This document shows, in pieces, positions 1 to 8,577 of a DNA stretch of 64,000 nucleotides. The notes under the pieces are model-generated. The model was not told the origin of the DNA. It saw only the letters and a list, made by a program, of their open reading frames with translations, and ran no database searches. This stretch comes from Thomasclavelia sp047249845 (GTDB lineage: Bacteria; Bacillota_I; Bacilli_A; Erysipelotrichales; Coprobacillaceae): positions 1 to 64,000 of the forward strand of contig NZ_JBKTWO010000004.1 in assembly GCF_047249845.1 (NCBI RefSeq), read 5' to 3'. A program made the position numbers and the translations under genes. Position 1 is the stretch's first letter, and each line of letters begins with the position of its first letter.

Positions 1-28
1 TCGCAAGCAGGTAAACACAGGCTATTCC

Positions 29-172
29 TTAATATCCTTTTGTTTGGGAAACTCCGTTTTCCCATTTACTTACTGCAGGAATAGAAACATTTAAATAATT
101 AGCTACCTGTTCTTGAGTATAGCCTAGTGCGTTTCTTTTTTCTTTTATTATTTCATTTATTTTCACTTTCAT
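29..172 (-). pseudogene. Truncated XRE-family helix-turn-helix fragment
   Basis: A 47-residue reading frame starts MKVKINEIIKEKRNALGYTQ and continues with a typical Cro/CI helix-turn-helix ending in the motif VSKWENGVS. XRE regulators of this type normally continue with a proline-containing linker and a further 10-150 residues, but here a TAA follows six codons after the HTH. The sequence beyond it (1-28) has no good continuation in one frame, so this is probably a frameshifted remnant rather than a functional mini-repressor. It lies at the window edge, so whether the rest survives upstream cannot be judged. Confidence 0.5.
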
Positions 173-393
173 CACCTGTAAATATCATATCACAGATATT
201 TATAGAAACAATTGCACGATAGTTAACTTTTCATTAATATATTTTACCTATAGTTAAATTTTAAATCTTTGTATTTATGTACCCTGTCACCAAAAACGAA
301 TTTTATTAGATAAATAAACTATAAAAACAGTTAACATCAGCAATAAATATTATTTAATTTGTGTCATAATTGCAACTTCCTTAACATTAATAG
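173..393. other. AT-rich intergenic region, no gene seen
   Basis: This stretch holds no open frame of note and no convincing structure. It separates the HTH remnant from the 3' end of the EAL gene. Confidence 0.5.
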
Positions 394-2199
394 TTAATCC
401 TTTTGATTATATTTTTCGATCCATGATTCAAACTCCTCGATTGGTAAGGGTTTTGAGTAAAAATAACCTTGTATCATATCACAGTGAACTTCTTTAATAA
501 ATTCTAATTGTTCAAAGGTTTCAATCCCTTCAGCAACTACAGATATATCAATTTTATGCGAAAGTTCTACTGTGGAAGTAATTACATCTTTAACTTTTGG
601 ATTGTTAATATCTTTAAAAAATTTCCGGTCAAGTTTAATAGCATCTACATCAAATTCCATTAGTAAGCCTAAAGACGAATATCCAGCACCAAAATCATCT
701 AAAGAACATAAAAATCCTAAGTGATGCATCTCTTTGATATAATCTTTTACATTTTCTATTCCTTGATCATCAAAGAAAATAGATTCTGTTAATTCTAATT
801 CAATTGTTTTTTCAGGAATTTGGTATCTTTTAGCAATGTCTGCAAATACCTTCAAACAATTTGGTCGTTGAAAGTGTTGTCGAGATAAATTAACTGAAAT
901 TGGTAATATCTCTTTTCCAGATTTCTTCCAACAAGAAATAACTTTACAAATCTCTTCAAAAACATAAACATCAAGTTTACATATATTTCCATTTTCTTCA
1001 AATACAGGAATAAAATCAGATGGAAAAATCATTCCTTTATGAGGGTGATGCCATCGAACCAGTGCCTCAGCAGCTCCAACTTTATTATCTCTGGTATAAA
1101 CCTTAGGTTGGAGATAAAGGTGAAAATCATGATTTTGTAACGAATTTTCAAACAAACCATTTAATTCTAATTCTTTTTCCCATTCTTTCATAATTGAAAT
1201 ATCATAGAACTTACATATACGATCTTCTAATGGGCTTCGATTTTGGCAAGCTAATTTAGCACGATCTTGAATAATTGTTATATCAAGAGAGGGATCATCA
1301 ACAATATAAACCCCTGATTGTAAGACAAAATGAATAGGTATAGTCCGGTTTTGATTAAACAATACAACTTCTTCATCAACTTTTTTTAAAACCTTATCAA
1401 TTACATGTAAAATTACATCTGGCTTACTTTCATTTAAACAAACGAAAAAATTATCCGCATCAGCACGCGCAACAAAACCTTTTTCTTTACAGCACACTTG
1501 CAAAATATGCATAATTTTACATAAAACATTATTCCCTTGTTCACTACCAAATTGCTCATTGATAAGTTTGAACTTTTTAACATCAAATAATATTACCGAA
1601 TAAGTATTTGGGGGTGAATTAGGAATTAATGATTCGCACTTTAAGCGAAAAGCAATATTATTCATGCCACCAGTTATATTATCAATAAAAACTACTTTTT
1701 CCATTTGTTTATAATGTGATTTTTGACTCATAAACAATATCAAAAGAATGCTAATCAATAAAATAACAATCCCAATAATAACAATAAAAGTTTGACTCAT
1801 ATAGCTATTAATCTGAGAGGTTATAATATCACTAGGAATTAAGGTAAGCAAAACCCAATCATAACTATTCAGTGGATTGTATGATATAACTAAATCTGTT
1901 CCATCAACAGCAGTAAAATGAAATCTACCTGATTGTAGAGATTTCATATTTTTTTTCATTTCAAAAATATCCTGAGTTGTCTTACTACTAGGATTGTCCT
2001 GAAAAATTTTATCTAATTGCATAAAAGGTTCTAACTCAGTTGGTGAAATAATAACTTTACCTTCTTTATCAACAATACACGATAATCCCTGTTCAAAAAA
2101 GTTTTCGGATTGTATTAACGCCTGCATATTCTTTTTATCACGTATTCCACCTAAAACACCTATAACCTTTTCTTGATAAAAAATCGGTATAGAATACAA
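394..2199 (-). CDS. EAL-domain cyclic-di-GMP phosphodiesterase with degenerate GGDEF (3' part of a split gene)
   Basis: This 601-residue frame carries the second half of a sensor domain (Cache-like, residues 1-125), a transmembrane helix (about 135-157), a GGDEF-fold domain and a C-terminal EAL domain. The GGDEF signature is degenerate (RADADNFF where RxGGDEF is expected), so cyclase activity is unlikely. The EAL domain looks intact: the EALVRW motif, NLSRQ, ELTE, DDFGAGYSS and AEGIET are all present, so it probably hydrolyses cyclic di-GMP. The start given is only the first in-frame ATG. The real gene begins in the 2241-2684 frame, and the two are separated by a frameshift in an AT dinucleotide run. 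Without the break it would be one roughly 760-residue membrane sensor. Confidence 0.8.
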   Translation of the reverse strand: MYSIPIFYQEKVIGVLGGIRDKKNMQALIQSENFFEQGLSCIVDKEGKVIISPTELEPFMQLDKIFQDNPSSKTTQDIFEMKKNMKSLQSGRFHFTAVDGTDLVISYNPLNSYDWVLLTLIPSDIITSQINSYMSQTFIVIIGIVILLISILLILFMSQKSHYKQMEKVVFIDNITGGMNNIAFRLKCESLIPNSPPNTYSVILFDVKKFKLINEQFGSEQGNNVLCKIMHILQVCCKEKGFVARADADNFFVCLNESKPDVILHVIDKVLKKVDEEVVLFNQNRTIPIHFVLQSGVYIVDDPSLDITIIQDRAKLACQNRSPLEDRICKFYDISIMKEWEKELELNGLFENSLQNHDFHLYLQPKVYTRDNKVGAAEALVRWHHPHKGMIFPSDFIPVFEENGNICKLDVYVFEEICKVISCWKKSGKEILPISVNLSRQHFQRPNCLKVFADIAKRYQIPEKTIELELTESIFFDDQGIENVKDYIKEMHHLGFLCSLDDFGAGYSSLGLLMEFDVDAIKLDRKFFKDINNPKVKDVITSTVELSHKIDISVVAEGIETFEQLEFIKEVHCDMIQGYFYSKPLPIEEFESWIEKYNQKD

Positions 2200-2240
2200 G
2201 ATACTTTGTTCATCTAAAAAAGTAACACTATTATGACCAT

Positions 2241-2684
2241 TTAATGATGCCTGAATCCCTGATAAACTATATATATATCTTGAGATAATGTTCGAGTTTC
2301 AAATACCCTATTTTTAGTATCTGCAATAATAATGGATGAAAAATCAAATAATTTTGATTTTCTCTCTAATAAATCTTTTAACTCGTTATAATTGCTCTCT
2401 TTTGATTCAATAATACTGTCACAAATCACTTTTAAATCCCTTATATCTTTGGCTAGGCGATTATCTATATCTTTTGCTAATTGAACAGAAACATCTGACA
2501 CATAGCTTAATGTACTTTCATTGATTTCTTCTTCAAGAAGCAATATTTTCCATATCACTGTACCTGAAGCAAAAAACACTAATAAAGATAATATAATAAG
2601 CAAGACTTTTAACTTAAAAGGAATCTTAACATGCATTAATTTATTTGTTTGTGAAAACTTAGTCAATTTCTTTTTTAAAAACAT
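2241..2684 (-). CDS. N-terminal signal anchor and sensor part of the split EAL protein
   Basis: The 147-residue frame has a basic N-terminus, a transmembrane helix at about residues 26-48 (LKVLLIILSLLVFFASG) and the start of an extracytoplasmic helical sensor domain. It runs out of frame after LSQDIYIV. Reading on in the -1 frame gives IYSLSGIQASLNGHNSVTF, which joins smoothly to the 394-2199 frame. Removing one AT unit at 2268-2278 restores a single protein, so this is the 5' part of the same gene. Its start is supported by the upstream AAGAGGTTTTG region. Whether a functional product is made depends on the repeat length in the population. Confidence 0.7.
   Translation of the reverse strand: MFLKKKLTKFSQTNKLMHVKIPFKLKVLLIILSLLVFFASGTVIWKILLLEEEINESTLSYVSDVSVQLAKDIDNRLAKDIRDLKVICDSIIESKESNYNELKDLLERKSKLFDFSSIIIADTKNRVFETRTLSQDIYIVYQGFRHH
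2268..2278. repeat. AT dinucleotide run at the frame break of the EAL gene
   Basis: The plus strand reads C-TATATATATAT-C, five and a half AT units, exactly where the two reading frames of the EAL protein part company. The downstream frame is recovered by deleting two bases (one unit), which is the change expected from slipped-strand mispairing. It could equally be a fixed inactivating expansion or an assembly error. Confidence 0.6.
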
Positions 2685-2889
2685 TTCAAAACCTCTTAGT
2701 AAATTTAATTTACTAAGATTATATCATATGAATTATATCCCAACAATATAATAAATAGCTTTTATTTTTTGTAATAATATATGATATAACTGTTATCTTA
2801 TTTATATACTATATCAATTAAATATACTGACTTTATTATAACAGTTATTATTCTTCAAAAAATAATTTCAAAATACTAAATGAAGGTTT

Positions 2890-3245
2890 ATGAAAATACT
2901 ATTTATAGAACAGCTTATTATAATTTTATCCATATTATTGATTATTTTATGTTTGCTGATGCCATTAAAAAATGATGGTATTTATCAAAAATTATTAAGA
3001 TACCATAAAATATATGCAATAATATTACTTATATTTTCATTTGTTCATGGTTTATTAGCTGATAATAGATCTGCTATAATAACTGGAAAATTAAGTTTAT
3101 TAGTTCTAATAATTTTATTTTTTCAGCTTTTTATCTAAATAACGATTCTTTAAAATGGAAAAAAATTCATATTAATCTATCAATAATATATACTACTATA
3201 GTTATAGTACATATATATAAAATTATTAATTTCAGTTTCAAATAA
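2890..3245 (+). pseudogene. Small multi-helix membrane protein, frameshifted in a T run
   Basis: The first frame (2890-3138) encodes 82 residues with three hydrophobic helices and the segment YHKIYAIILLIFSFVHG, reminiscent of histidine-containing helices of ferric-reductase-like membrane proteins. The stop at 3136-3138 is followed in another frame by a further helix, IIYTTIVIVHIYK, ending at 3245. The frames meet near the T6 run at 3118-3123, and gaining one base or losing two would fuse them to a four-helix protein with paired histidines. I read it as a frameshifted gene. The family assignment is tentative. Confidence 0.45.
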
Positions 3246-3275
3246 TTAGCACAAGATTATTTTAATCTTTATCAA

Positions 3276-3578
3276 CTAATCAAATAAAATAAATTCTAGA
3301 TAATAAACTAATTCATGAAACATTTTAGTATTAAAACCATAACAATCACATTCTTCTCTTTCACCTTCCCAATCATTATTCAATTTATCTAATAATGATT
3401 GAATTTTATTTTCATGAATCTTAAATGTACAATAAAACTCACTATGTCCTTTTAAACCTTGATACTCACGTGCTGGTGAAATTGAAAATTCCGAATCAAT
3501 TTGTAATAACCGCTGTTTAACTGTTTCAATATCTTCATCTTTTTCACTTGAAACGATAACATGTAATCTCGCTAACAT
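3276..3578 (-). CDS. Hypothetical 100-residue protein
   Basis: A soluble, acidic 100-residue protein with an alpha/beta pattern and no signal peptide or membrane helix. The start MLARLHVIVS is preceded on its own strand by AGGGCAGGAATGTT, an acceptable ribosome binding site. It ends with a hydrophobic tail (VYYLEFILFD). It lies 23 bp downstream of the peptidase E gene and may be co-transcribed with it. I do not recognise the family. Confidence 0.6.
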   Translation of the reverse strand: MLARLHVIVSSEKDEDIETVKQRLLQIDSEFSISPAREYQGLKGHSEFYCTFKIHENKIQSLLDKLNNDWEGEREECDCYGFNTKMFHELVYYLEFILFD

Positions 3579-3601
3579 AACATTCCTGCCCTCTATATTT
3601 T

Positions 3602-4255
3602 TTATTTTACCAAACGGGCATTGCCAAATGGTTTAATTATTTTCCCCTCAACAAACAAACCACCATCATTAGCAATTGTATATGTTGGAAGTCCTTTTTC
3701 TTTAATTACTCTTTTGATACCCTGATCTTGAATTTGACTATGACAATAATGAACTTCAATCTCAAAACCACTAACTAAACCTAACCCTTTTTGATATTGA
3801 TAGAAAGAGTAATCATCATCTGGTGTTATATGATAATGATCTATTTGAATCATCGCTCCAGCACTAGCACCTATAATCAAAGCATCACTTTGCTTAATTA
3901 TAATATCCAGATTAAATTCCTGCAATCTATCAAGATATTGATCAGGTAGACCTCCGGTTAAAAATATGACATCTGCAGATAACACCTTTCTATATGCAGT
4001 TTCTAAATCATCTCTAAAGTAATCTACAAACTCAATATCTTTTATTCCATAAAAATGAAAAGGTCTTAAAATATAGGGAATATGTTTCCCGAATTTACCA
4101 TAATGTAAATCATACTCAACAAGTGTTTTAACTTCTTTTCTATCAAAGGAAAATGGAATTACTACCACTTTCATATTTTCTTGAAGTAGAGGTTTCATTA
4201 CATCTTGAGCCCATTTTTCATGAAAATCATATGAACTTAATAAAATATTCATCAT
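3602..4255 (-). CDS. Peptidase S51 family protein (dipeptidase E-like)
   Basis: The 217-residue protein has the class-I glutamine-amidotransferase-like fold of peptidase E. The nucleophile elbow GASAGA places the catalytic serine at about residue 131. It is preceded by the strand-loop VIFLTGGLPDQ and followed by a histidine-bearing segment EVHYCHSQ. Family members cleave Asp-X dipeptides or act as cyanophycinase-like peptidases in the cytosol; the substrate here is unknown. A GAGGAG ribosome binding site lies 5-8 bases before two adjacent ATGs. Length is typical of the family. Confidence 0.8.
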   Translation of the reverse strand: MMNILLSSYDFHEKWAQDVMKPLLQENMKVVVIPFSFDRKEVKTLVEYDLHYGKFGKHIPYILRPFHFYGIKDIEFVDYFRDDLETAYRKVLSADVIFLTGGLPDQYLDRLQEFNLDIIIKQSDALIIGASAGAMIQIDHYHITPDDDYSFYQYQKGLGLVSGFEIEVHYCHSQIQDQGIKRVIKEKGLPTYTIANDGGLFVEGKIIKPFGNARLVK

Positions 4256-4337
4256 TTATCTCCTCTTTATATAATTTTAATAACTAAAAATAAATTTATT
4301 TTATAAATAATATACAAAATTAAAAAATAATCAAAAA

Positions 4338-5144
4338 CTACTTATCAATCTTGATCATAATCTGTGTAATATAGTCTTCTTGACTTGAAATTACAAACTC
4401 ATTTAACCCCAACTCATATGCATATCCTACTAATTTTAAATCATTATTTTTAGCAAAAGCTATCATTTTTTCGTACATAGCTGGTATCTTATCCCATGTT
4501 CCTTTTTGATAACCACATAAATATGTTCCTTCTGGCTTTATATAAACCTTTTCATATGATAAACAATTTAAAGCCGGCGTATAAACTCCATCATATAATT
4601 CGAAATCTTTATTCATAACTTTTTCAAGTGAAATCATCCCCCCTACTCCCATTTGAATTTGTTCTAAACTCCATATATTTTTTATATAATCAAATAGACT
4701 TGATACATTATCTTCTACAAAACTATAAGGAATGATAGAGATTTTTTCTTCTTTACAATCAACTACTTTTATTTCCTGTTCCTGTAAACTATTACAAAAA
4801 TTCACTTGCTTTTTCTTCGTCTGTAAAATCTTTTTAATATGCTTCAGTTTCCTAATTTGAATTTCAATTTCCTTTTCTTTAGTTTCTGCAATCTTTATAA
4901 ACTTATCCGGACTAGGTTTTCTTAAATATAATTTAATCTCTTCTATACTCATATGCAAATCTTTTAACATCCTAATATATTCAAAATCTATACTTTGTGA
5001 AATCTCATAATATCTATAACCGTTCTCTCCTTTTGTACATGGAGAAAAAAGACCAATATCATCATAATAGTGTAATGTTCGTTTATTAACTTTGTGCATT
5101 TTAGCAAACTGTGCAGTTGTTAAAAGAACTGAATTTTTTTTCAT
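4338..5144 (-). CDS. MerR-family regulator with effector-binding C-terminal domain (BltR-like)
   Basis: The 268-residue protein has an N-terminal MerR winged helix (FAKMHKVNKRTLHYYDDIGL, then the GENGYRYYE wing) and a coiled-coil dimerisation helix around residues 80-120. Its C-terminal half is of the GyrI/effector-binding type (pattern YEKVYIKPEGTYLCGYQKG). Such regulators bind lipophilic cations or drugs and untwist promoters with long spacers. It is transcribed divergently from an acetyltransferase gene, and a perfect palindrome with a 19-bp spacer promoter lies between them. The arrangement resembles Bacillus bltR with its acetyltransferase partner bltD. Confidence 0.85.
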   Translation of the reverse strand: MKKNSVLLTTAQFAKMHKVNKRTLHYYDDIGLFSPCTKGENGYRYYEISQSIDFEYIRMLKDLHMSIEEIKLYLRKPSPDKFIKIAETKEKEIEIQIRKLKHIKKILQTKKKQVNFCNSLQEQEIKVVDCKEEKISIIPYSFVEDNVSSLFDYIKNIWSLEQIQMGVGGMISLEKVMNKDFELYDGVYTPALNCLSYEKVYIKPEGTYLCGYQKGTWDKIPAMYEKMIAFAKNNDLKLVGYAYELGLNEFVISSQEDYITQIMIKIDK

Positions 5145-5159
5145 TTCTTGATCTCCTTA

Positions 5160-5190
5160 TTGACTTTACAGTTACTGTATACTTTATTGT
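5160..5190 (+). promoter_or_regulatory. MerR-type promoter with palindromic operator
   Basis: On the plus strand TTGACT (5160-5165) and TATTGT (5185-5190) are separated by 19 bp, the over-long spacing characteristic of MerR-activated promoters. The spacer contains the perfect 13-bp palindrome TACAGTTACTGTA (5167-5179). It points toward the acetyltransferase at 5227. Confidence 0.6.
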
Positions 5191-5226
5191 ATAAGTTATT
5201 CAAACAAAAAACAAGGAGAATAAGAT

Positions 5227-5862
5227 ATGCAATTAAAATTAAGGGAATATCAAGATCAAGATTTTAATGAATTGGAGAAAATTATTAGGGAAACATGGCA
5301 CTATGATGAATTTAGCAGTTATAAAACTGCTGCAAAATTAGCTCAAGTATTTTTAAGCAGTTGTTTAACAAACTATACTTTTTCACAAGTTGCGGTTTTA
5401 AAGGGAAAAGTAGTGGGAATTATTTTAGCAAAAAATATGAAACAACACAAATGCCCTTTAAAACACCGAATAAAACAATTTTCTGCCATTTTATCATTAT
5501 ATCTTTTAAAAGAAGGAAGAAAAGTATTAAAAATTTTTGAAAATGCCAGTAAAATAGATAAACAACTTTTAAAAACTTGTAATATACCATATTCAGCAGA
5601 ACTATCATTATTTGTAGTTAGCAGTTCATGTAGAGGGTTGGGTATTGGTAAAAAATTATTTCTATCTACTATTGAATATATGAAAACTCAGAAGATGGAT
5701 AATTTTTATTTATTTACTGATACAAGTTGCAATTATGGTTTTTATGAACATCAAGGAATGATACGTCGTTGTGAAAAAGAGTATAATTTTAATATCAATA
5801 ATCAACTTGCAAAAATGAAGTTTTTTATATATGACTATTCATACAATATTAAACAACAATAA
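5227..5862 (+). CDS. GNAT-family N-acetyltransferase
   Basis: The 211-residue protein has a GNAT fold with the acetyl-CoA pyrophosphate loop SCRGLGIGKKL at about residues 138-149 and a C-terminal EHQGM segment typical of motif B. An AAGGAG site lies 8-9 bases before the ATG. It is divergent from the MerR regulator and sits behind a MerR-type promoter, so it is probably induced by the regulator's ligand and may detoxify an amine. BltD (spermine/spermidine acetyltransferase) is a plausible functional analogue by context only. Confidence 0.8.
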   Translation: MQLKLREYQDQDFNELEKIIRETWHYDEFSSYKTAAKLAQVFLSSCLTNYTFSQVAVLKGKVVGIILAKNMKQHKCPLKHRIKQFSAILSLYLLKEGRKVLKIFENASKIDKQLLKTCNIPYSAELSLFVVSSSCRGLGIGKKLFLSTIEYMKTQKMDNFYLFTDTSCNYGFYEHQGMIRRCEKEYNFNINNQLAKMKFFIYDYSYNIKQQ

Positions 5863-5889
5863 ACCGACAAAAAATTTTGTCGGTTTATT
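5861..5889. terminator. Bidirectional Rho-independent terminator
   Basis: A stem AACCGACAA / TTGTCGGTT closes over an A/T-rich loop, with A runs on one side and a T run on the other, between two convergent genes. Confidence 0.8.
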
Positions 5890-5891
5890 TT

Positions 5892-6842
5892 TTATTCAGT
5901 TATAATTGCACTTTCTACAATTATACGACTAGCTTTAACTCGATTAAAATCATGTCTTAAGCTTTCTGGTTTTATTTGTTGTAATACTTCCTCTTTAGAA
6001 ACTTTATTATATGATGCAATTGATTCTACTTGTTGATCAACTTCTTCATCACTTGTTTCAATATTTTCTACATTTATGATTTCATCAATAATCGCTTCAA
6101 AAATAGCCTGTTGTTTAGCTGATGGTTCAATTTGTTGATGAAAAGCAGCTTCATCCACTCCCATCATTTGAAGATATTGTTCTAATTGCATTCCTTGTTG
6201 AGCTAATTGCATACTAATATGTTGAATATGTTTTTCTAAAGCTTTTTGTAATTCACTATCATCAATTTCAACATCACTATCTGCTAGAATTTTATCAAAG
6301 ATAGCTGTTTCAGTTTGAGCTTGATATGCACGGTCATGTTGAGCTTGAATATTAGCCTTCATATTTTCGTGTAAATCAGCCACAGTTTTCATTTCAGGTA
6401 CATTTAATGATACAACAAATTCATCATTTAATTCCGCTTCTTTTTTTGTTTCAATCTTATGAACAGTTACCTTAAAAACCACATCAGCTCCGGCTAAATC
6501 TGGAGCACCATAGTTTTCAGGGAAAGTAAGATTTAATTCACGTGTTTCGCCTTTTTTCATTCCAATCATTTGGTCTTCGAAACCTGGTATAAATTGTCCT
6601 GAGCCAATTTCTAACTGATGACCTTCGGCTTTACCACCATCAAATGCTACACCATCTTTAAATCCTTCAAAATCAATAGTTGTAACATCACCGTGACTAA
6701 CTTCTCCTTCTTTTTCTTCAAGAATTGTGTTTTGAGCTAGGAAAGCTTTTATTTGATTATCAATTTCTTCTTGTGTTACTGCTTTTTTGCTTACTTTTAC
6801 TTCGACACCTTTGTATTGTCCTAATTTATTAATTTTACTCAT
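5892..6842 (-). CDS. Trigger-factor-like FKBP-type peptidyl-prolyl isomerase lacking the ribosome-binding domain
   Basis: The 316-residue protein begins directly at the linker and FKBP domain of trigger factor (GDVTTIDFEGFKDG, then GSGQFIPGFEDQMIGMKKGE, then the PENYGA loop) and continues with the all-helical substrate-binding C-domain. Full-length trigger factor is about 430 residues; the N-terminal tail-binding domain with its ribosome signature loop is absent. The start is sound because a ribosome binding site (GGAAAT) lies upstream and no homologous coding sequence precedes it. It probably acts as a ribosome-free chaperone/isomerase beside a canonical tig elsewhere. Confidence 0.85.
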   Translation of the reverse strand: MSKINKLGQYKGVEVKVSKKAVTQEEIDNQIKAFLAQNTILEEKEGEVSHGDVTTIDFEGFKDGVAFDGGKAEGHQLEIGSGQFIPGFEDQMIGMKKGETRELNLTFPENYGAPDLAGADVVFKVTVHKIETKKEAELNDEFVVSLNVPEMKTVADLHENMKANIQAQHDRAYQAQTETAIFDKILADSDVEIDDSELQKALEKHIQHISMQLAQQGMQLEQYLQMMGVDEAAFHQQIEPSAKQQAIFEAIIDEIINVENIETSDEEVDQQVESIASYNKVSKEEVLQQIKPESLRHDFNRVKASRIIVESAIITE

Positions 6843-6993
6843 GATTTATTTCCTTTCTATATGAGGTCTACTAATTGTAACATAATTATTATTGTTTAGG
6901 CAATTTCTAATCCTATATATCTTATAATAATTATCCATTTATTTCTATTAAAAGTATTTTAACAATAAAAATAAAATCATCAACTATAAAAGT

Positions 6994-7827
6994 CTATACC
7001 TTTTTAGCTAAAACACATATTGTTTGACTAGACTTATTATATTCTAATCCAGATATATCTCCGTAAAATTTTATATTTGTAAACCCTGCTTGTTTTAAAT
7101 CTTCTTCTAATTCCTCGATTGTAAAAGTATGTTCCCAAACATTATAATTAGTAATTTCTCCATCTTCTGTAACAATCGTATATTGGTTTAAGAAGGTATT
7201 ATCTTCATCGTATCGATAAAATGAATTTAATGATAGACATAAATTTTCATGCCAAAATCCATTATCAGCAATTTCAAATTCTTTTGTTTCTTTCATTCCT
7301 TGATATTTTAATGGAGTATATACATCAAAAAGTAATCCTCCTCCTTCATTTAATATTACAAATATTCTTTTTAATAATTTTTTTCTTGTTTCTGTTGGCA
7401 ACACTCCAAAATCGCAATAAATTAATGTTATTAGATCATAGTGATTATTAAAATCAATTTGATTATAGTTTCCTAATATATATTCAATTTGCATATTATT
7501 ATTTAAAGCTACACTTTTTGCATAGTCTAGAGATCTTTTGGATATATCCATTCCTGTAACACAATATCCTTTTTTATAAAATAATTCAGCATAAACACCT
7601 GGACCACATCCTAAATCTAATAACTTTTGATATTTATTTGGTGGCAGTATAGAACAAATCCAGTCAACTGATTTTTTAATAAAATCAATCTTACGCGTTG
7701 CTGAATCCAAACTCTCATTTAAATGTGCTTCAAGCATACCTTTAGATATATAATTATCGGTCCAAATACTATTAGTTTGTTCATATAAATCAGGTTTTTT
7801 ATTTAAAATTCTTAATAACTTTTTCAT
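6994..7827 (-). CDS. Class I SAM-dependent methyltransferase
   Basis: The 277-residue protein carries the Rossmann motif I LLDLGCGPGVYAELF, the acidic end of beta-2 (VTGMDIS) and the motif DLITLIYCDFGVL. The substrate is not evident. The C-terminal half (WHENLCLSLNSFYRYDED) is of the type found in small-molecule methyltransferases. It is an isolated gene. A GGAAGGACAGG ribosome binding site precedes the ATG. Confidence 0.8.
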   Translation of the reverse strand: MKKLLRILNKKPDLYEQTNSIWTDNYISKGMLEAHLNESLDSATRKIDFIKKSVDWICSILPPNKYQKLLDLGCGPGVYAELFYKKGYCVTGMDISKRSLDYAKSVALNNNMQIEYILGNYNQIDFNNHYDLITLIYCDFGVLPTETRKKLLKRIFVILNEGGGLLFDVYTPLKYQGMKETKEFEIADNGFWHENLCLSLNSFYRYDEDNTFLNQYTIVTEDGEITNYNVWEHTFTIEELEEDLKQAGFTNIKFYGDISGLEYNKSSQTICVLAKKV

Positions 7828-7870
7828 AGTAATCCTGTCCTTCCTATTCTATTAATCACAATAACTAAAA

Positions 7871-7892
7871 AACTGTGGGGTACTCCACAGTT
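7871..7892 (-). terminator. Hairpin terminator
   Basis: The stem AACTGTGG / CCACAGTT is followed on the minus strand by a short T-rich tract. It probably terminated the decayed hydrolase gene at 8072-8430. Confidence 0.5.
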
Positions 7893-8071
7893 ATATTGTA
7901 CATATATGTGGCAATCTATAAATAATCATCTTGGCACAATAATAAAAACCTCTTTAAAAAAGCTATCTATGCTCTTTTGATTATTTAAGTTTTCCACCAT
8001 TCACTTACGTTACTGATCATGCAACAATAAGTGCACCAGACAAAATCAACTCTTTTAATAGTTATCGTAAT

Positions 8072-8430
8072 TTAATTATAACTTAAAATCTTATATACTT
8101 CAATCATAGATGTTTTTTTGATTAGTAAGAATATTTCTTTAGTATTTGTACAAATCAATGGATGATCATCATTATCAAACACATCCATCCTGGCAGCATT
8201 TATTATTTTTATCATTGTTTGATATTCTTTTACAAAATATTTTCAACACATTTTATCTGCTTTACTACCAATAAGCAATATTGGTAGCTCTAGATTCTTG
8301 ATATTTTTAAAATACTATGATTTAAAATGACTTTAAAATCTTGTTGATACATTGGCAGCAAAAAACTCAAACATCTTTGATGAAGCAGTATTTCCATGTA
8401 ATATACAATTGGTTTTCCTTGTCCAATTTC
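8072..8430 (-). pseudogene. Decayed alpha/beta hydrolase gene
   Basis: Minus-strand fragments in different frames spell an alpha/beta hydrolase. GQGKPIVYYM is followed in a shifted frame by LHGNTASSKMFEFFAAN (oxyanion-hole HGN region). After a gap comes IKNLELPILLIGSKADKMC, a stop, then KEYQTMIKIINAARMDVFD with the catalytic-histidine segment NDDHPLICTN. The nucleophile-elbow portion is missing and there are stops and frameshifts, so no product is expected. The LHGNTASSK segment recurs in another remnant at about 37.5 kb. Confidence 0.6.
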
Positions 8431-8507
8431 ATAATAATATATTTTTTACTAATAAATTAAGAAATTTACTACTTCTAGTTATGCATACTCATTTTATTAT
8501 TCAACAA

Positions 8508-8563
8508 TTGACTGCTAACGATCATTAGCCTATAATAATTATATAAGCTAACGTTTATTAGCC
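8508..8563 (+). promoter_or_regulatory. Promoter with two TetR operators
   Basis: A consensus promoter TTGACT (8508-8513), 17-bp spacer and TATAAT (8531-8536) precedes the tetR gene. The spacer (8514-8530) is exactly GCTAACGATCATTAGCC. A second copy, GCTAACGTTTATTAGCC, lies at 8547-8563 near the expected transcription start. Both contain the inverted repeat GCTAA...TTAGC, so binding at either site would block transcription, implying autorepression. Confidence 0.75.
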
Positions 8564-8577
8564 AAGGAGAGAAGATA

